12,349 nucleotides of DNA from JANLSE01 sp038214135 (GTDB lineage Bacteria > Chloroflexota > Chloroflexia > Chloroflexales > Roseiflexaceae), in contig JBBQSD010000161.1 of assembly GCA_038214135.1 (NCBI GenBank), positions 1-12,349 on the forward strand, written 5' to 3'. Positions 5,932-12,349 of this stretch are shown piece after piece (position 1 is the first letter of the stretch; the number at the start of each line of letters is the position of its first letter). Below the pieces are notes generated by a model, which had not been told where the DNA came from, did not search any database, and saw only the letters and a list, made by a program, of their open reading frames with translations. The position numbers were made by a program, and so were the translations under genes.

Positions 5932-6004
5932 GTAGGGGCGGTCGCGAACCGCCCGCTATAAAGCCATTGATCACTATGGTTGGCGGTTCGCGAACCGCCC
6001 CTAC
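5932..6004. repeat. MITE-like palindromic repeat element
   Basis: Two 22-23-bp arms in inverted orientation, 5932-5953 and 5982-6004, around a 28-base AT-richer centre. Each arm has a GGCGG..CGCGAACCGCC core that is itself a palindrome (GGCGGTTCGCGAACCGCC, 5982-5999, is perfect). The left arm lacks one T of the right arm. The outer ends are GTAGGGGCGG and its complement. Elements of this look are dispersed in many genomes with REP-like repeats. The right end touches the ribosome binding site of the next gene, so the element forms most of that gene's leader. Confidence 0.8.
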
Positions 6005-6009
6005 AAGGA
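6005..6009 (+). promoter_or_regulatory. Ribosome binding site of the PIG-L gene
   Basis: AAGGA 5 bases before ATG 6015. It decides this start over an in-frame ATG at 5967, which lies inside the repeat element. Confidence 0.7.
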
Positions 6010-6014
6010 TTCAC

Positions 6015-6821
6015 ATGCGACACTATACCAATCTCCAAGAAATTACAAATACATATGATTATGTGTATCTCTCGCCACATCTCGATGATGCGGTACTTTC
6101 CTGTGGTGGGGCGATTGCGGTGCATAGCGCAATAGGCAGCAGTGTGCTGGTTGTGACTCTGTGTACTGCGGTGCCAACCCGTGAACAATTGGGGCCACTG
6201 GCCGAGGAATTCCATGGCGATTGGAATCTGGCGCATGAGGATGCTGTCACAGTACGCCTGCGTGAGGATCTGCTGGCGATGGAACGGATTGGCGCGGATT
6301 GCCTGTGGGTCGGGATGCTCGACTCGATCTACCGGCTCCCGTTTGCCTACGATACCCGTGAGCGGCTGTTCGGAACACCTCGCGCCGATGATCCGCTCTA
6401 CCAGGAGCTACGCAGCTTCCTTGCAGCCCTGCGCGAGCAGTTTCCACGGGCGATCTTCTATGCCCCACTTGCGGTTGGCTACCATGTCGATCACCAGATT
6501 ACCTATACGGTTGCCAGTGAATCTGCTGGCTCGCTGCTCGCCTTCTATGAAGATATCTACTATGTGCTGATTGCTGGTGAACTTGAACGCCGCCTGGCCG
6601 ATCTTGCTGAACAGTTTGTGCCACAAACTATCGATATTAGTGCGGCACTGGCGCGCAAGATTGGCGCGATTGATGCCTATGCGAGCCAGGTGCCGGAACT
6701 GTTTGGTGGCTCTGAATCGATGGCTCGCCAGATTACTGTGTTCGCCGAACAACGCCGCGCTGAGACTGGCCTGTATGGTGAGCGGATCTGGATGCACACT
6801 GTTGATGATAGTGTTGGTTAG
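6015..6821 (+). CDS. PIG-L (LmbE-like) zinc deacetylase
   Basis: 268 aa. The PIG-L signature PHLDDAVLSCGG (21-32) gives the zinc ligands His22 and Asp25 and the likely general base Asp24. HVDH (157-160) supplies the third zinc histidine. Family members remove the N-acetyl group from GlcNAc-type sugars, as in mycothiol, bacillithiol, GPI and antibiotic synthesis, in the cytoplasm or at the membrane. Length is typical. No signal peptide. The true substrate is unknown. The downstream FemAB-like gene, flippase-like gene and glycosyltransferases suggest a surface glycoconjugate or lipid-linked amino sugar, while bacillithiol-type thiol synthesis cannot be excluded. It is the first gene of a six-gene rightward run; its leader overlaps the right edge of a palindromic repeat element. 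Confidence 0.92.
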   Translation: MRHYTNLQEITNTYDYVYLSPHLDDAVLSCGGAIAVHSAIGSSVLVVTLCTAVPTREQLGPLAEEFHGDWNLAHEDAVTVRLREDLLAMERIGADCLWVGMLDSIYRLPFAYDTRERLFGTPRADDPLYQELRSFLAALREQFPRAIFYAPLAVGYHVDHQITYTVASESAGSLLAFYEDIYYVLIAGELERRLADLAEQFVPQTIDISAALARKIGAIDAYASQVPELFGGSESMARQITVFAEQRRAETGLYGERIWMHTVDDSVG

Positions 6822-6839
6822 CCAGCATTTGAGCAATCC

Positions 6840-7898
6840 ATGAGCGGCTCATACGCCCTGATCAGCCCTGAACGTGAGGCGTGGGATGCGTTTGTACAGG
6901 CGCATCCACACGGGCACCCGCTACAATCAGCGGCGTGGGCTGCGTTAAAAGGCGCATTTGGCTGGTTCCCGCAATTGCTGGCGGTGGTTGGGCCACACGG
7001 AATTTGTGCGGGGGCCATGCTGCTCACCCGCAGCCGGTTTGGGCTGAGTGCGATCTATACCCCACGCGGGCCATTGTTCAGTGGCGATCCGCATGTCGAT
7101 CAGATTCTGCTCGATGGCATCGTGCGGATTGCACAGGCAGCCAGGGCCGTGTTTCTGCGGATCGAACCGAATATCCGCGAAGATGCCCCTGAATCTGGTG
7201 TGCTGCATAGTTTCCTACTGCTCCACAGTTTCCAGCCGACCAATCCAATTCAGCCGCGTAGTAGTGTCCATCTCGATCTCACCACTGAGCCAGATCGATT
7301 GCTTGCTGGCATGAGTAAGGGCCATCGTGCCGATGTGCGCCGTTCAGCCCGCGAGGGCGTGACCATTCGGCACGGCCAGGATTCAGAAACACTGGCTGAG
7401 TTCTATACAATTCTGGAAGGCACGAGCCAGCGCAACCAGTTTGGCATTCACACACATAGCTACTATCAGGCGGTCTGCCGTGAATTTGGTGATGCGGCTC
7501 AGATCTGGATTGCAGAACGTGCTGGCGTGGCCGAAGCAACGGCACTGACAGTTGGTTGGGGCCGTGAGGCGCTGTATCTGTATAGTGGTTCAACCGAGGC
7601 CGGGCTACGCAGTGGCGCACAGCATGCCATTCAGTGGGCGGTGATCCAGTGGGCCCGCCAACGCGGATGCGCCCGCTATGACTTCTGGGGCGTGCCAGAT
7701 GAATTCGGGCAAGCCGCCCAGGAGCCGGATGCGATCGAGCGGGCGCGGCTTGAGGAGCAGGCCAAAACCGATCCGTTGTATGGCGTCTATCGCTTCAAAA
7801 AAGGGTTTGGTGGGCAAACGGTACGTTACCTGCCCGCCTATGATCGGGTGCTCATCCCGCTGCTGTACACGATCTGGCGCAGGCGTATGACGATGTGA
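6840..7898 (+). CDS. FemAB/FemX-like aminoacyltransferase
   Basis: 352 aa, cytoplasmic, two tandem GNAT-like domains as in FemA/FemX. Family marks: HPLQSAAWAALKGAFGW (26-42), near the usual 'Q...W...K...GW'; IYTPRGPLF (72-80); LRIEPN (106-111); MSKGHRADVRRSAREGV (158-174), matching the 'k.R..i..a.k.gv' segment; and at the end ARYDFWGVP (278-286) with GVYRFKKGFGG (315-325), a hallmark of the family. Known members use aminoacyl-tRNA to add amino acids to the peptidoglycan stem peptide on lipid II; relatives occur in exopolysaccharide clusters. It starts 18 bases after the PIG-L stop, so the two are probably co-transcribed; the ribosome binding site is weak. The amino acid and acceptor are not predictable. 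Linkage to the upstream deacetylase raises an amino-sugar acceptor as an idea. Confidence 0.88.
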   Translation: MSGSYALISPEREAWDAFVQAHPHGHPLQSAAWAALKGAFGWFPQLLAVVGPHGICAGAMLLTRSRFGLSAIYTPRGPLFSGDPHVDQILLDGIVRIAQAARAVFLRIEPNIREDAPESGVLHSFLLLHSFQPTNPIQPRSSVHLDLTTEPDRLLAGMSKGHRADVRRSAREGVTIRHGQDSETLAEFYTILEGTSQRNQFGIHTHSYYQAVCREFGDAAQIWIAERAGVAEATALTVGWGREALYLYSGSTEAGLRSGAQHAIQWAVIQWARQRGCARYDFWGVPDEFGQAAQEPDAIERARLEEQAKTDPLYGVYRFKKGFGGQTVRYLPAYDRVLIPLLYTIWRRRMTM

Positions 7899-7909
7899 CC
7901 TTACCCTAC

Positions 7910-7938
7910 TTGCGTAGATCGCGCTTCTCGGCTACTCT
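7910..7938 (+). promoter_or_regulatory. Possible weak promoter before the oxidoreductase gene
   Basis: TTGCGT (7910-7915), 17 bases, TACTCT (7933-7938). Only half the consensus bases match. It lies in the only sizeable gap (74 bases) of the 6015-12349 gene run, so an internal start is plausible but unproven. Confidence 0.25.
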
Positions 7939-7972
7939 GTAATCATATAGAGATCAACCCACAGGCGTATCA

Positions 7973-9253
7973 ATGCCGCTGAATGAATATCCAGTCTGGA
8001 CTAAAGGCATCGCTGTTCTGCCGGGCGAACCTGGCCCACTGCCCGAGCGTGCCGATGTTGTGGTGATCGGTGGTGGAATCACAGGCCTTGCCGCCGCACG
8101 CGAATTAGCCCGCCGTGGCGCAGCAGTGGCGCTGTTAGAATCTCACACCATTGGTTGGGGCGCTAGCTCACGGAATGGCGGTATGGTGCTGAGTGGCCTG
8201 AAGCTTGGCGTTGCCAAGCTGATCAAGGTCTATGGCCGGGATGTAGCGCAGCGTATGTTTGCAGCCTCGCTTGATGCGATTGCCCTGGTTGAGCGGATCG
8301 TCGATGAGGAACAGATCGACTGCAATTTTTCGCGGTGTGGTCATCTGGTTGTTGCTTCCAAGCCGGAGCATTATCGCGGGCTTGCCGATGAAGCGGATCT
8401 GCTGGAACGTGAATTCGGCCATGCAACGCACCTCGTTCCGATTGAGCGGCTCGGTGATGAGATCGGCTCGGCTGCGTTTCATGGAGGCATTGTTGATCTG
8501 GCCAGTGCCGGTGTTCAGCCAGCAGCATATGTGCTTGGCCTTGCAACAGCAGCACGCCGGGCAGGAGCCTGTTTGTTCGACCGAACCCCGGCAATGACAA
8601 TTGAGCGTAAACCTGGTGGTTTTGTTGTCGAAACCGTGCGTGGTTCGATTCAGGCCAAACAGGTGCTCACCGCAACTGGTGGGTATACCGGGCCGACGAC
8701 GCCCGCACTGCGGCGGCGTATTATTCCAATTGGTTCCTATATTATTGCGACCGAACCCCTGCCAGAATCGCTGGCTCATGAGTTGAGCCCACGCGGACGC
8801 ATGATCTATGATACGCGCAATTTCCTGTATTACTTCCGAATAACCCCTGATCGGCGGATGCTGTTTGGGGGTAGGGCTGGTTTTTTCCCAGAAACACCCT
8901 CAACGGTGCGGGCCAGTGCAGAAATCCTACGACGTGGCATGATCGAGGTCTACCCACAATTGCGTGGCACACGGGTTGAATACGCCTGGGGCGGGAATGT
9001 CGATTTCACGTTTGATATGATGCCACACGCTGGCGAGCAGGGCGGGTTGCAGTATGCACTCGGCTATGCTGGACATGGTGTTGCACTGGCGACGTACCTT
9101 GGCACACAGCTTGGGGCGGGCCTGGCCGGTGCAGCTATAGAGAACCCATTCGGACAACCACTTCCGGGTGCACCATTTGGTCTATACAATGGCCGACCAT
9201 GGTTTCTGCCATTCGCTGGGATATGGTACAAATTCCTCGATTGGGTCAGCTGA
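7973..9253 (+). CDS. FAD-dependent oxidoreductase, DAO/PuuB family
   Basis: 426 aa. The N-terminal Rossmann fold for FAD is clear: VVVIGGGITGLAAA (29-42, GxGxxG) with the strand-ending acidic residue at LLE (54-56). GASSRNGGMV (63-72) is the segment next to the flavin in PuuB/YurR-like amine oxidases. GGIVDLASAGVQPAAYV (171-187), TATGGYTG (233-240) and the C-terminal GYAGHGVALATYLG (364-377) fit the same family. Relatives oxidise amines such as gamma-glutamylputrescine, sarcosine or glycine, making H2O2 or passing electrons on. Substrate unknown; start ATG 7973 has only a weak ribosome site. No signal peptide. It is co-oriented with the envelope genes; its connection to them is unclear, and it could serve amino acid or polyamine breakdown independently. 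Confidence 0.9.
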   Translation: MPLNEYPVWTKGIAVLPGEPGPLPERADVVVIGGGITGLAAARELARRGAAVALLESHTIGWGASSRNGGMVLSGLKLGVAKLIKVYGRDVAQRMFAASLDAIALVERIVDEEQIDCNFSRCGHLVVASKPEHYRGLADEADLLEREFGHATHLVPIERLGDEIGSAAFHGGIVDLASAGVQPAAYVLGLATAARRAGACLFDRTPAMTIERKPGGFVVETVRGSIQAKQVLTATGGYTGPTTPALRRRIIPIGSYIIATEPLPESLAHELSPRGRMIYDTRNFLYYFRITPDRRMLFGGRAGFFPETPSTVRASAEILRRGMIEVYPQLRGTRVEYAWGGNVDFTFDMMPHAGEQGGLQYALGYAGHGVALATYLGTQLGAGLAGAAIENPFGQPLPGAPFGLYNGRPWFLPFAGIWYKFLDWVS

Positions 9254-9263
9254 AGGATACTCG

Positions 9264-10292
9264 ATGTCGCACATGCCGAGCAAACGATCAATCTTGTCAT
9301 ATCTTCTTGGAGCGCTCATTCTGGCACTCATTCTGGCCGTTTTGCTGCGCAACTGGATCGAGGTGCGTGAGGCCATTCAACGGCTCCAATCGGTTCGCCC
9401 GGAATGGCTTGCACTGGCTCTGCTTGCAATTGTGCTGGGATTTGTCGCTGCTGGGCAGGTGTATGGGCGGGTTTTGGCAACGCTTGGCTTTCGTGAGGGT
9501 GTGCCCTGGCTCACCGGCACAGCACTCGTCACTGTTCTGATCAACCATGCCATTCCAGCAGGCAGTGTGGCGGCCTATGCCTTTCTGGTGCTGAGCCTGC
9601 GACGGCGTGGCATTCCGCCGGCGAATGTGGCCCTTGTGGCAACCCTAGAACTGCTTAGTTGGAATGGTGCCGTACTGCTGCTGTTTTGTTATGGCCTGGT
9701 GTATTTGATACTGACGGGCGGTGCTGTCACACCGCGCACCTATTATGTGAGTGTCGGAACTGCTGTGACAATCCTTGGTGCGCTGTTGTTTGTTTTCAGC
9801 CGCCCACACCCGACCCTGCATTCCTGGGCGCAGAGTATCAAACACGTTGCCGACAAAGTCTTTGGCGTGGTCTGGAGTGATGATCAGGTGCTGCAGGTCG
9901 TCGATGAGGTGGTTGCCAATCGGCGCTTAATTCTGGAACAGCCAGGCCGTATGTTGTTGCTGGTTGTGCTTCAGCTTTCCATGTTCTTCTGCCAGGCCAT
10001 GGCGCTGCTAGCCATTCTCCACAGCCTAGGTGCCGATCCACCGCCATTGGCGGTTCTGGCGGCCTATGGGCTAGCGCTGATTGCGAGTACATTCGTTGTA
10101 TTGCCAGGTGGTGGCGGTGCTGTTGAGGCGGCACTAACGCTGGCACTTGGGGCGCAGGGTGTGCCGGGTGGCGCGGCATTGAGTGCAGCATTATTGTTCC
10201 GGCTGTTGAGCTTCTGGCTGTTATTGCCGATTGGCCTTGTGCTGTATCGCGTCCTGACGCGCAACCAGCGCCTTGAGGTCGATCCAGAGTAG
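9264..10292 (+). CDS. Flippase-like integral membrane protein (LPG synthase TM family)
   Basis: 342 aa, about eight hydrophobic helices (near 10-29, 47-65, 83-110, 121-150, 160-178, 229-254, 263-281, 304-331). VLPGGGGAVEAALTLAL (279-295) matches the conserved 'PGG.G..E....' of the UPF0104 / lysylphosphatidylglycerol-synthase transmembrane family. FVAAGQVYGRVL (60-71) and INHAIPAGSVAAYAFL (93-108) fit the family's other conserved blocks. Members of this group lacking the aminoacyl-transferase domain, as here, are often next to glycosyltransferases and are thought to flip or handle lipid-linked substrates. ATG 9264 is supported by AAGGA (9253-9257), which overlaps the previous stop codon. It is 10 bases from the oxidoreductase gene and 7 bases from the next gene, so clearly in the same operon. 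Confidence 0.88.
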   Translation: MSHMPSKRSILSYLLGALILALILAVLLRNWIEVREAIQRLQSVRPEWLALALLAIVLGFVAAGQVYGRVLATLGFREGVPWLTGTALVTVLINHAIPAGSVAAYAFLVLSLRRRGIPPANVALVATLELLSWNGAVLLLFCYGLVYLILTGGAVTPRTYYVSVGTAVTILGALLFVFSRPHPTLHSWAQSIKHVADKVFGVVWSDDQVLQVVDEVVANRRLILEQPGRMLLLVVLQLSMFFCQAMALLAILHSLGADPPPLAVLAAYGLALIASTFVVLPGGGGAVEAALTLALGAQGVPGGAALSAALLFRLLSFWLLLPIGLVLYRVLTRNQRLEVDPE

Positions 10293-10299
10293 GGCAGCA

Positions 10300-11430
10300 G
10301 TGAACCCCACGCACCACATCACCAACCTGGCCAACGCTTTTGCACGTCGGCCTGTGGCTCGTGATCCCAACGCCCCACTACGCATCCGTTTTGTGTACGC
10401 AACCGATGGCGCACCGGCCCGCTATCGTGTCCACTCCCAGATCGAGCAGGCACACCTGGCCGGAATGCTGGCCGATGCCGTGCGGATCGATCAGCCAGAA
10501 CAACTGTATGATCTGACCCACTGCGATCTGCTGATCTTCTATCGCATGCCATTGGGGCCACGAACCGCCGCATTGCTTCTCCTGGCCCATCGCTATGGCA
10601 TACGGACGGCCTTCGATAGCGATGATCTTACCTGGGATGTTCGCCAACGCGATTATGAGTTCCTGGATCGGCATTATGATCCAGCATCGATCACGCGGAT
10701 TCTGCGGACGGCACGCCGAACAGCAATACTGATGCGGCATACCGATGCGCTGATCTTCTCGACGCCATTTCTGGCTGGAATGGCACGCGCCGCATTTGAG
10801 CGCCCAACCTTTGTCTGCATGAACGCACTCTCGGCTGAACTGATCAGCCGTTCCGAACTGGCCTATCGCCGCACCACACCCAACGATAGTATCGTGCGGA
10901 TTGGGTATTTTTCCGGCCAGGCCCGTTCCCACGATGAGGATCTGGCGTCGGTCGGTGAACCATTGGCCAACACATTGGCGCAGTTCCCACAGGCGATCCT
11001 GACGGTGTGTGGTGAAGTTGCGCTGCCAAGCGCACTGGCAGCATACCGTGAACGAATCGAATGGCGACCATCCGTCGATTGGCGCGCGCTGCCCCATGAA
11101 ATTGCGCGGGTGGATGTGAATATTGCGCCGTTGATCGATAACCCACAGCGGCGTGGCAAGAGTGGGATTAAGTATCTTGAAGCGGCTCTGGTTGGTGTTC
11201 CAACGATTGCATCACACCTAGAACCATATGCCGATGTCATTCTGGAACAGCGCAGCGGGCTTTTGGCGCAATCACCAGAACAATGGCAGGCGGCACTCGC
11301 GCTGTTGATAGAAAACCAGGCACTGCGCCAGCAGATCGGCAGGGCTGCCTACACGCATGTGCTCACCGAACATAGCACTGCTGCCCGCGCTCCGCATTTG
11401 GCCGAAATACTACAGGCTATGATGGTATGA
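10300..11430 (+). CDS. GT-B glycosyltransferase (GT4-like)
   Basis: 376 aa from GTG 10300. An N-terminal Rossmann-like half with RIRFVYATDGAPARYRV (28-44), FDSDDLTWDV (105-114) and ALIFSTPFLAG (150-160); then the C-terminal half with IGYFSGQARSHDEDL (201-215), WRPSVDWRALP (255-265), VNIAPL (273-278) and RRGKSGIKYLEAALVGVP (284-301), the last being the nucleotide-sugar binding block with the Lys and Glu typical of GT4-type enzymes. It should transfer a sugar from an NDP-sugar to a membrane or polymer acceptor on the cytoplasmic face. GTG 10300 is chosen since AGTAGGG (10288-10294) precedes it; TTG 10273 would overlap the previous gene by 20 bases. Its stop overlaps the next start as ATGA. Sugar and acceptor unknown. 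Confidence 0.87.
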   Translation: MNPTHHITNLANAFARRPVARDPNAPLRIRFVYATDGAPARYRVHSQIEQAHLAGMLADAVRIDQPEQLYDLTHCDLLIFYRMPLGPRTAALLLLAHRYGIRTAFDSDDLTWDVRQRDYEFLDRHYDPASITRILRTARRTAILMRHTDALIFSTPFLAGMARAAFERPTFVCMNALSAELISRSELAYRRTTPNDSIVRIGYFSGQARSHDEDLASVGEPLANTLAQFPQAILTVCGEVALPSALAAYRERIEWRPSVDWRALPHEIARVDVNIAPLIDNPQRRGKSGIKYLEAALVGVPTIASHLEPYADVILEQRSGLLAQSPEQWQAALALLIENQALRQQIGRAAYTHVLTEHSTAARAPHLAEILQAMMV

Positions 11431-12349
11431 ACGATCAGGCTGCTGCGCCGCCAACACTATTGTGCATCTATCCCTGGCTTGCGATGGGTGGGGCGGATAA
11501 GTTTAATCTGGACATGCTGGCACAACTGCGGGCGCGTGGCTGGCGTATATTGGTGGCGACGACCCTGGCGCACACACATCCCTGGCGACCACAATTTGAA
11601 CAGGTCTGCGATGATATTATTGATATTGGTGTGCTGCCGCCAGAAACCCAGGCCAACCGATTGCTCGAACTCGTTGCCGAACGCAGGCCAGGTTGGATAT
11701 TGACCTCAAACAGCAATCTTGGCTATCGCCTGCTGCCGGCCATGCGTGTACAGCATCCCGATGCAGCGTATCTGGATTATAACCATGCTGTTGATCCAGA
11801 TGATCCACGCGGCGGCTACCCCGCCGAGAGTATCGCCATGGCCGAATATCTGGATCTGCAGCTTGTTTCATCGCACCCATTGTGCGATTGGATGCTGGAA
11901 CGTGGCGGAAGCGCAGAGCGTATTCGGGTATGTACAACAAATATTGATGTCGATGACTGGAACCCGGATCGGTTTGACCGAACTGAATTACGAGCGGCAC
12001 TCGGAATCGCGCCAACAGCCTTTGTCGGCATCTTCCCGGCCCGACTTGAGCATGTGAAACGCCCACCACTGGCGGTTGCACTGATGCGGGTAGTTGCCGA
12101 TGCGATCCCCGATGCCAGCTTTCTGATTGCTGGCGATGGGACGTATAGCGGGTTTCTGCACAGCTATATTCGCGCCCACGGATTGCAACGGCGCATCCAT
12201 ATGCTTGGCAGCGTGCGCAATGAACGCATGCGTGAACTCCTGGCATTGAGCGATGTGCTGCTGCTGCCATCACGGATGGAAGGGTTATCGCTGGCGATCT
12301 ACGAAGCCATGGCAATGCGGGTTGTGCCAGTGAGTGTTGCAGCAGGCGG
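11427..12349 (+). CDS. GT-B glycosyltransferase (GT4 family), cut by window end
   Basis: Partial: 307 complete codons from ATG 11427, open to the right edge. Starts with LLCIYPWLAMGGADKFNLDML (11-31), the GGAD donor-side loop of GT4 enzymes. After the inter-domain region come VGIFPARLEHVKRP (200-213), FLIAGDGTY (232-240), HMLGSVRNERMRELLALSDVLLLPS (258-282) and EGLSLAIYEAMAM (285-297), where Glu285 and Glu293 make the E-x7-E motif of retaining glycosyltransferases. Family members build glycolipids, capsules and protein glycans from NDP-sugars. About 60-100 residues are probably missing. The ATGA overlap at 11427-11430 couples it to the upstream glycosyltransferase, suggesting successive sugar additions on one product. 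Only distant likeness to that neighbour is visible, so a recent duplication is not suggested. Confidence 0.92.
   Translation, partial: MNDQAAAPPTLLCIYPWLAMGGADKFNLDMLAQLRARGWRILVATTLAHTHPWRPQFEQVCDDIIDIGVLPPETQANRLLELVAERRPGWILTSNSNLGYRLLPAMRVQHPDAAYLDYNHAVDPDDPRGGYPAESIAMAEYLDLQLVSSHPLCDWMLERGGSAERIRVCTTNIDVDDWNPDRFDRTELRAALGIAPTAFVGIFPARLEHVKRPPLAVALMRVVADAIPDASFLIAGDGTYSGFLHSYIRAHGLQRRIHMLGSVRNERMRELLALSDVLLLPSRMEGLSLAIYEAMAMRVVPVSVAAG

Noticed and set aside
5967..6014. Upstream ATG for the PIG-L protein
   Set aside because: The extension would be encoded by the palindromic repeat element; AAGGA at 6005-6009 fits ATG 6015.
10378..11097. 239-codon open frame on the minus strand
   Set aside because: Antisense to a glycosyltransferase with clear motifs; Cys/Trp/Gln-rich and without any recognisable domain.
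11617..12315. 232-codon open frame on the minus strand
   Set aside because: Antisense to the partial GT4 glycosyltransferase, whose frame is open from 11427 to the edge with conserved motifs.

Overview
The window looks like a chromosomal segment of a filamentous Chloroflexota bacterium (class Chloroflexia, for example relatives of Chloroflexus or Roseiflexus). This is an inference. It rests on the moderately high GC content, the protein families present, the short dense same-strand gene runs, and the many small palindromic or tandem repeats between genes. No rRNA, tRNA or species marker is present, so genus cannot be fixed. No CRISPR array, phage gene, transposase or plasmid origin was seen. 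No stretch over 300 bases lacks a gene; the longest gap, 4682-4943, is filled with inverted repeats.

Layout. Bases 1-94 are a pure 7-bp tandem repeat running in from the left edge. It abuts, and supplies the stop codon of, a leftward gene (91-936) for a membrane-anchored ComEC-type metallo-beta-lactamase-fold domain that has lost its metal ligands. Everything else reads rightward. Genes 1063-2567 are a leaderless V8-like serine protease, a small carboxypeptidase-regulatory-like beta-sandwich protein and a small Tat-like lipoprotein. A near-consensus sigma70 promoter (2586-2614) then drives a 51-aa protein translationally coupled to a 617-aa protein of unknown function. That protein has two predicted winged-helix-like segments and a very acidic tail. 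A HEAT-repeat protein follows after a cluster of hairpins.

From 6015 to the right edge lies a tight run: PIG-L deacetylase, FemAB-like aminoacyltransferase, FAD-dependent amine-oxidase-type oxidoreductase, flippase-like membrane protein and two GT-B glycosyltransferases, the last cut off by the window end. Together these suggest synthesis or modification of a cell-surface glycoconjugate or envelope polymer. The deacetylase could free an amino group on a GlcNAc-type sugar, the FemAB-like enzyme could add an amino acid, the glycosyltransferases could build the glycan, and the membrane protein could handle a lipid-linked partner. This joint role is inference from gene content.

Most novel content: the 51-aa plus 617-aa pair with its strong promoter, the leaderless protease cluster, the dead ComEC-like domain, and at least four different families of palindromic elements between genes.
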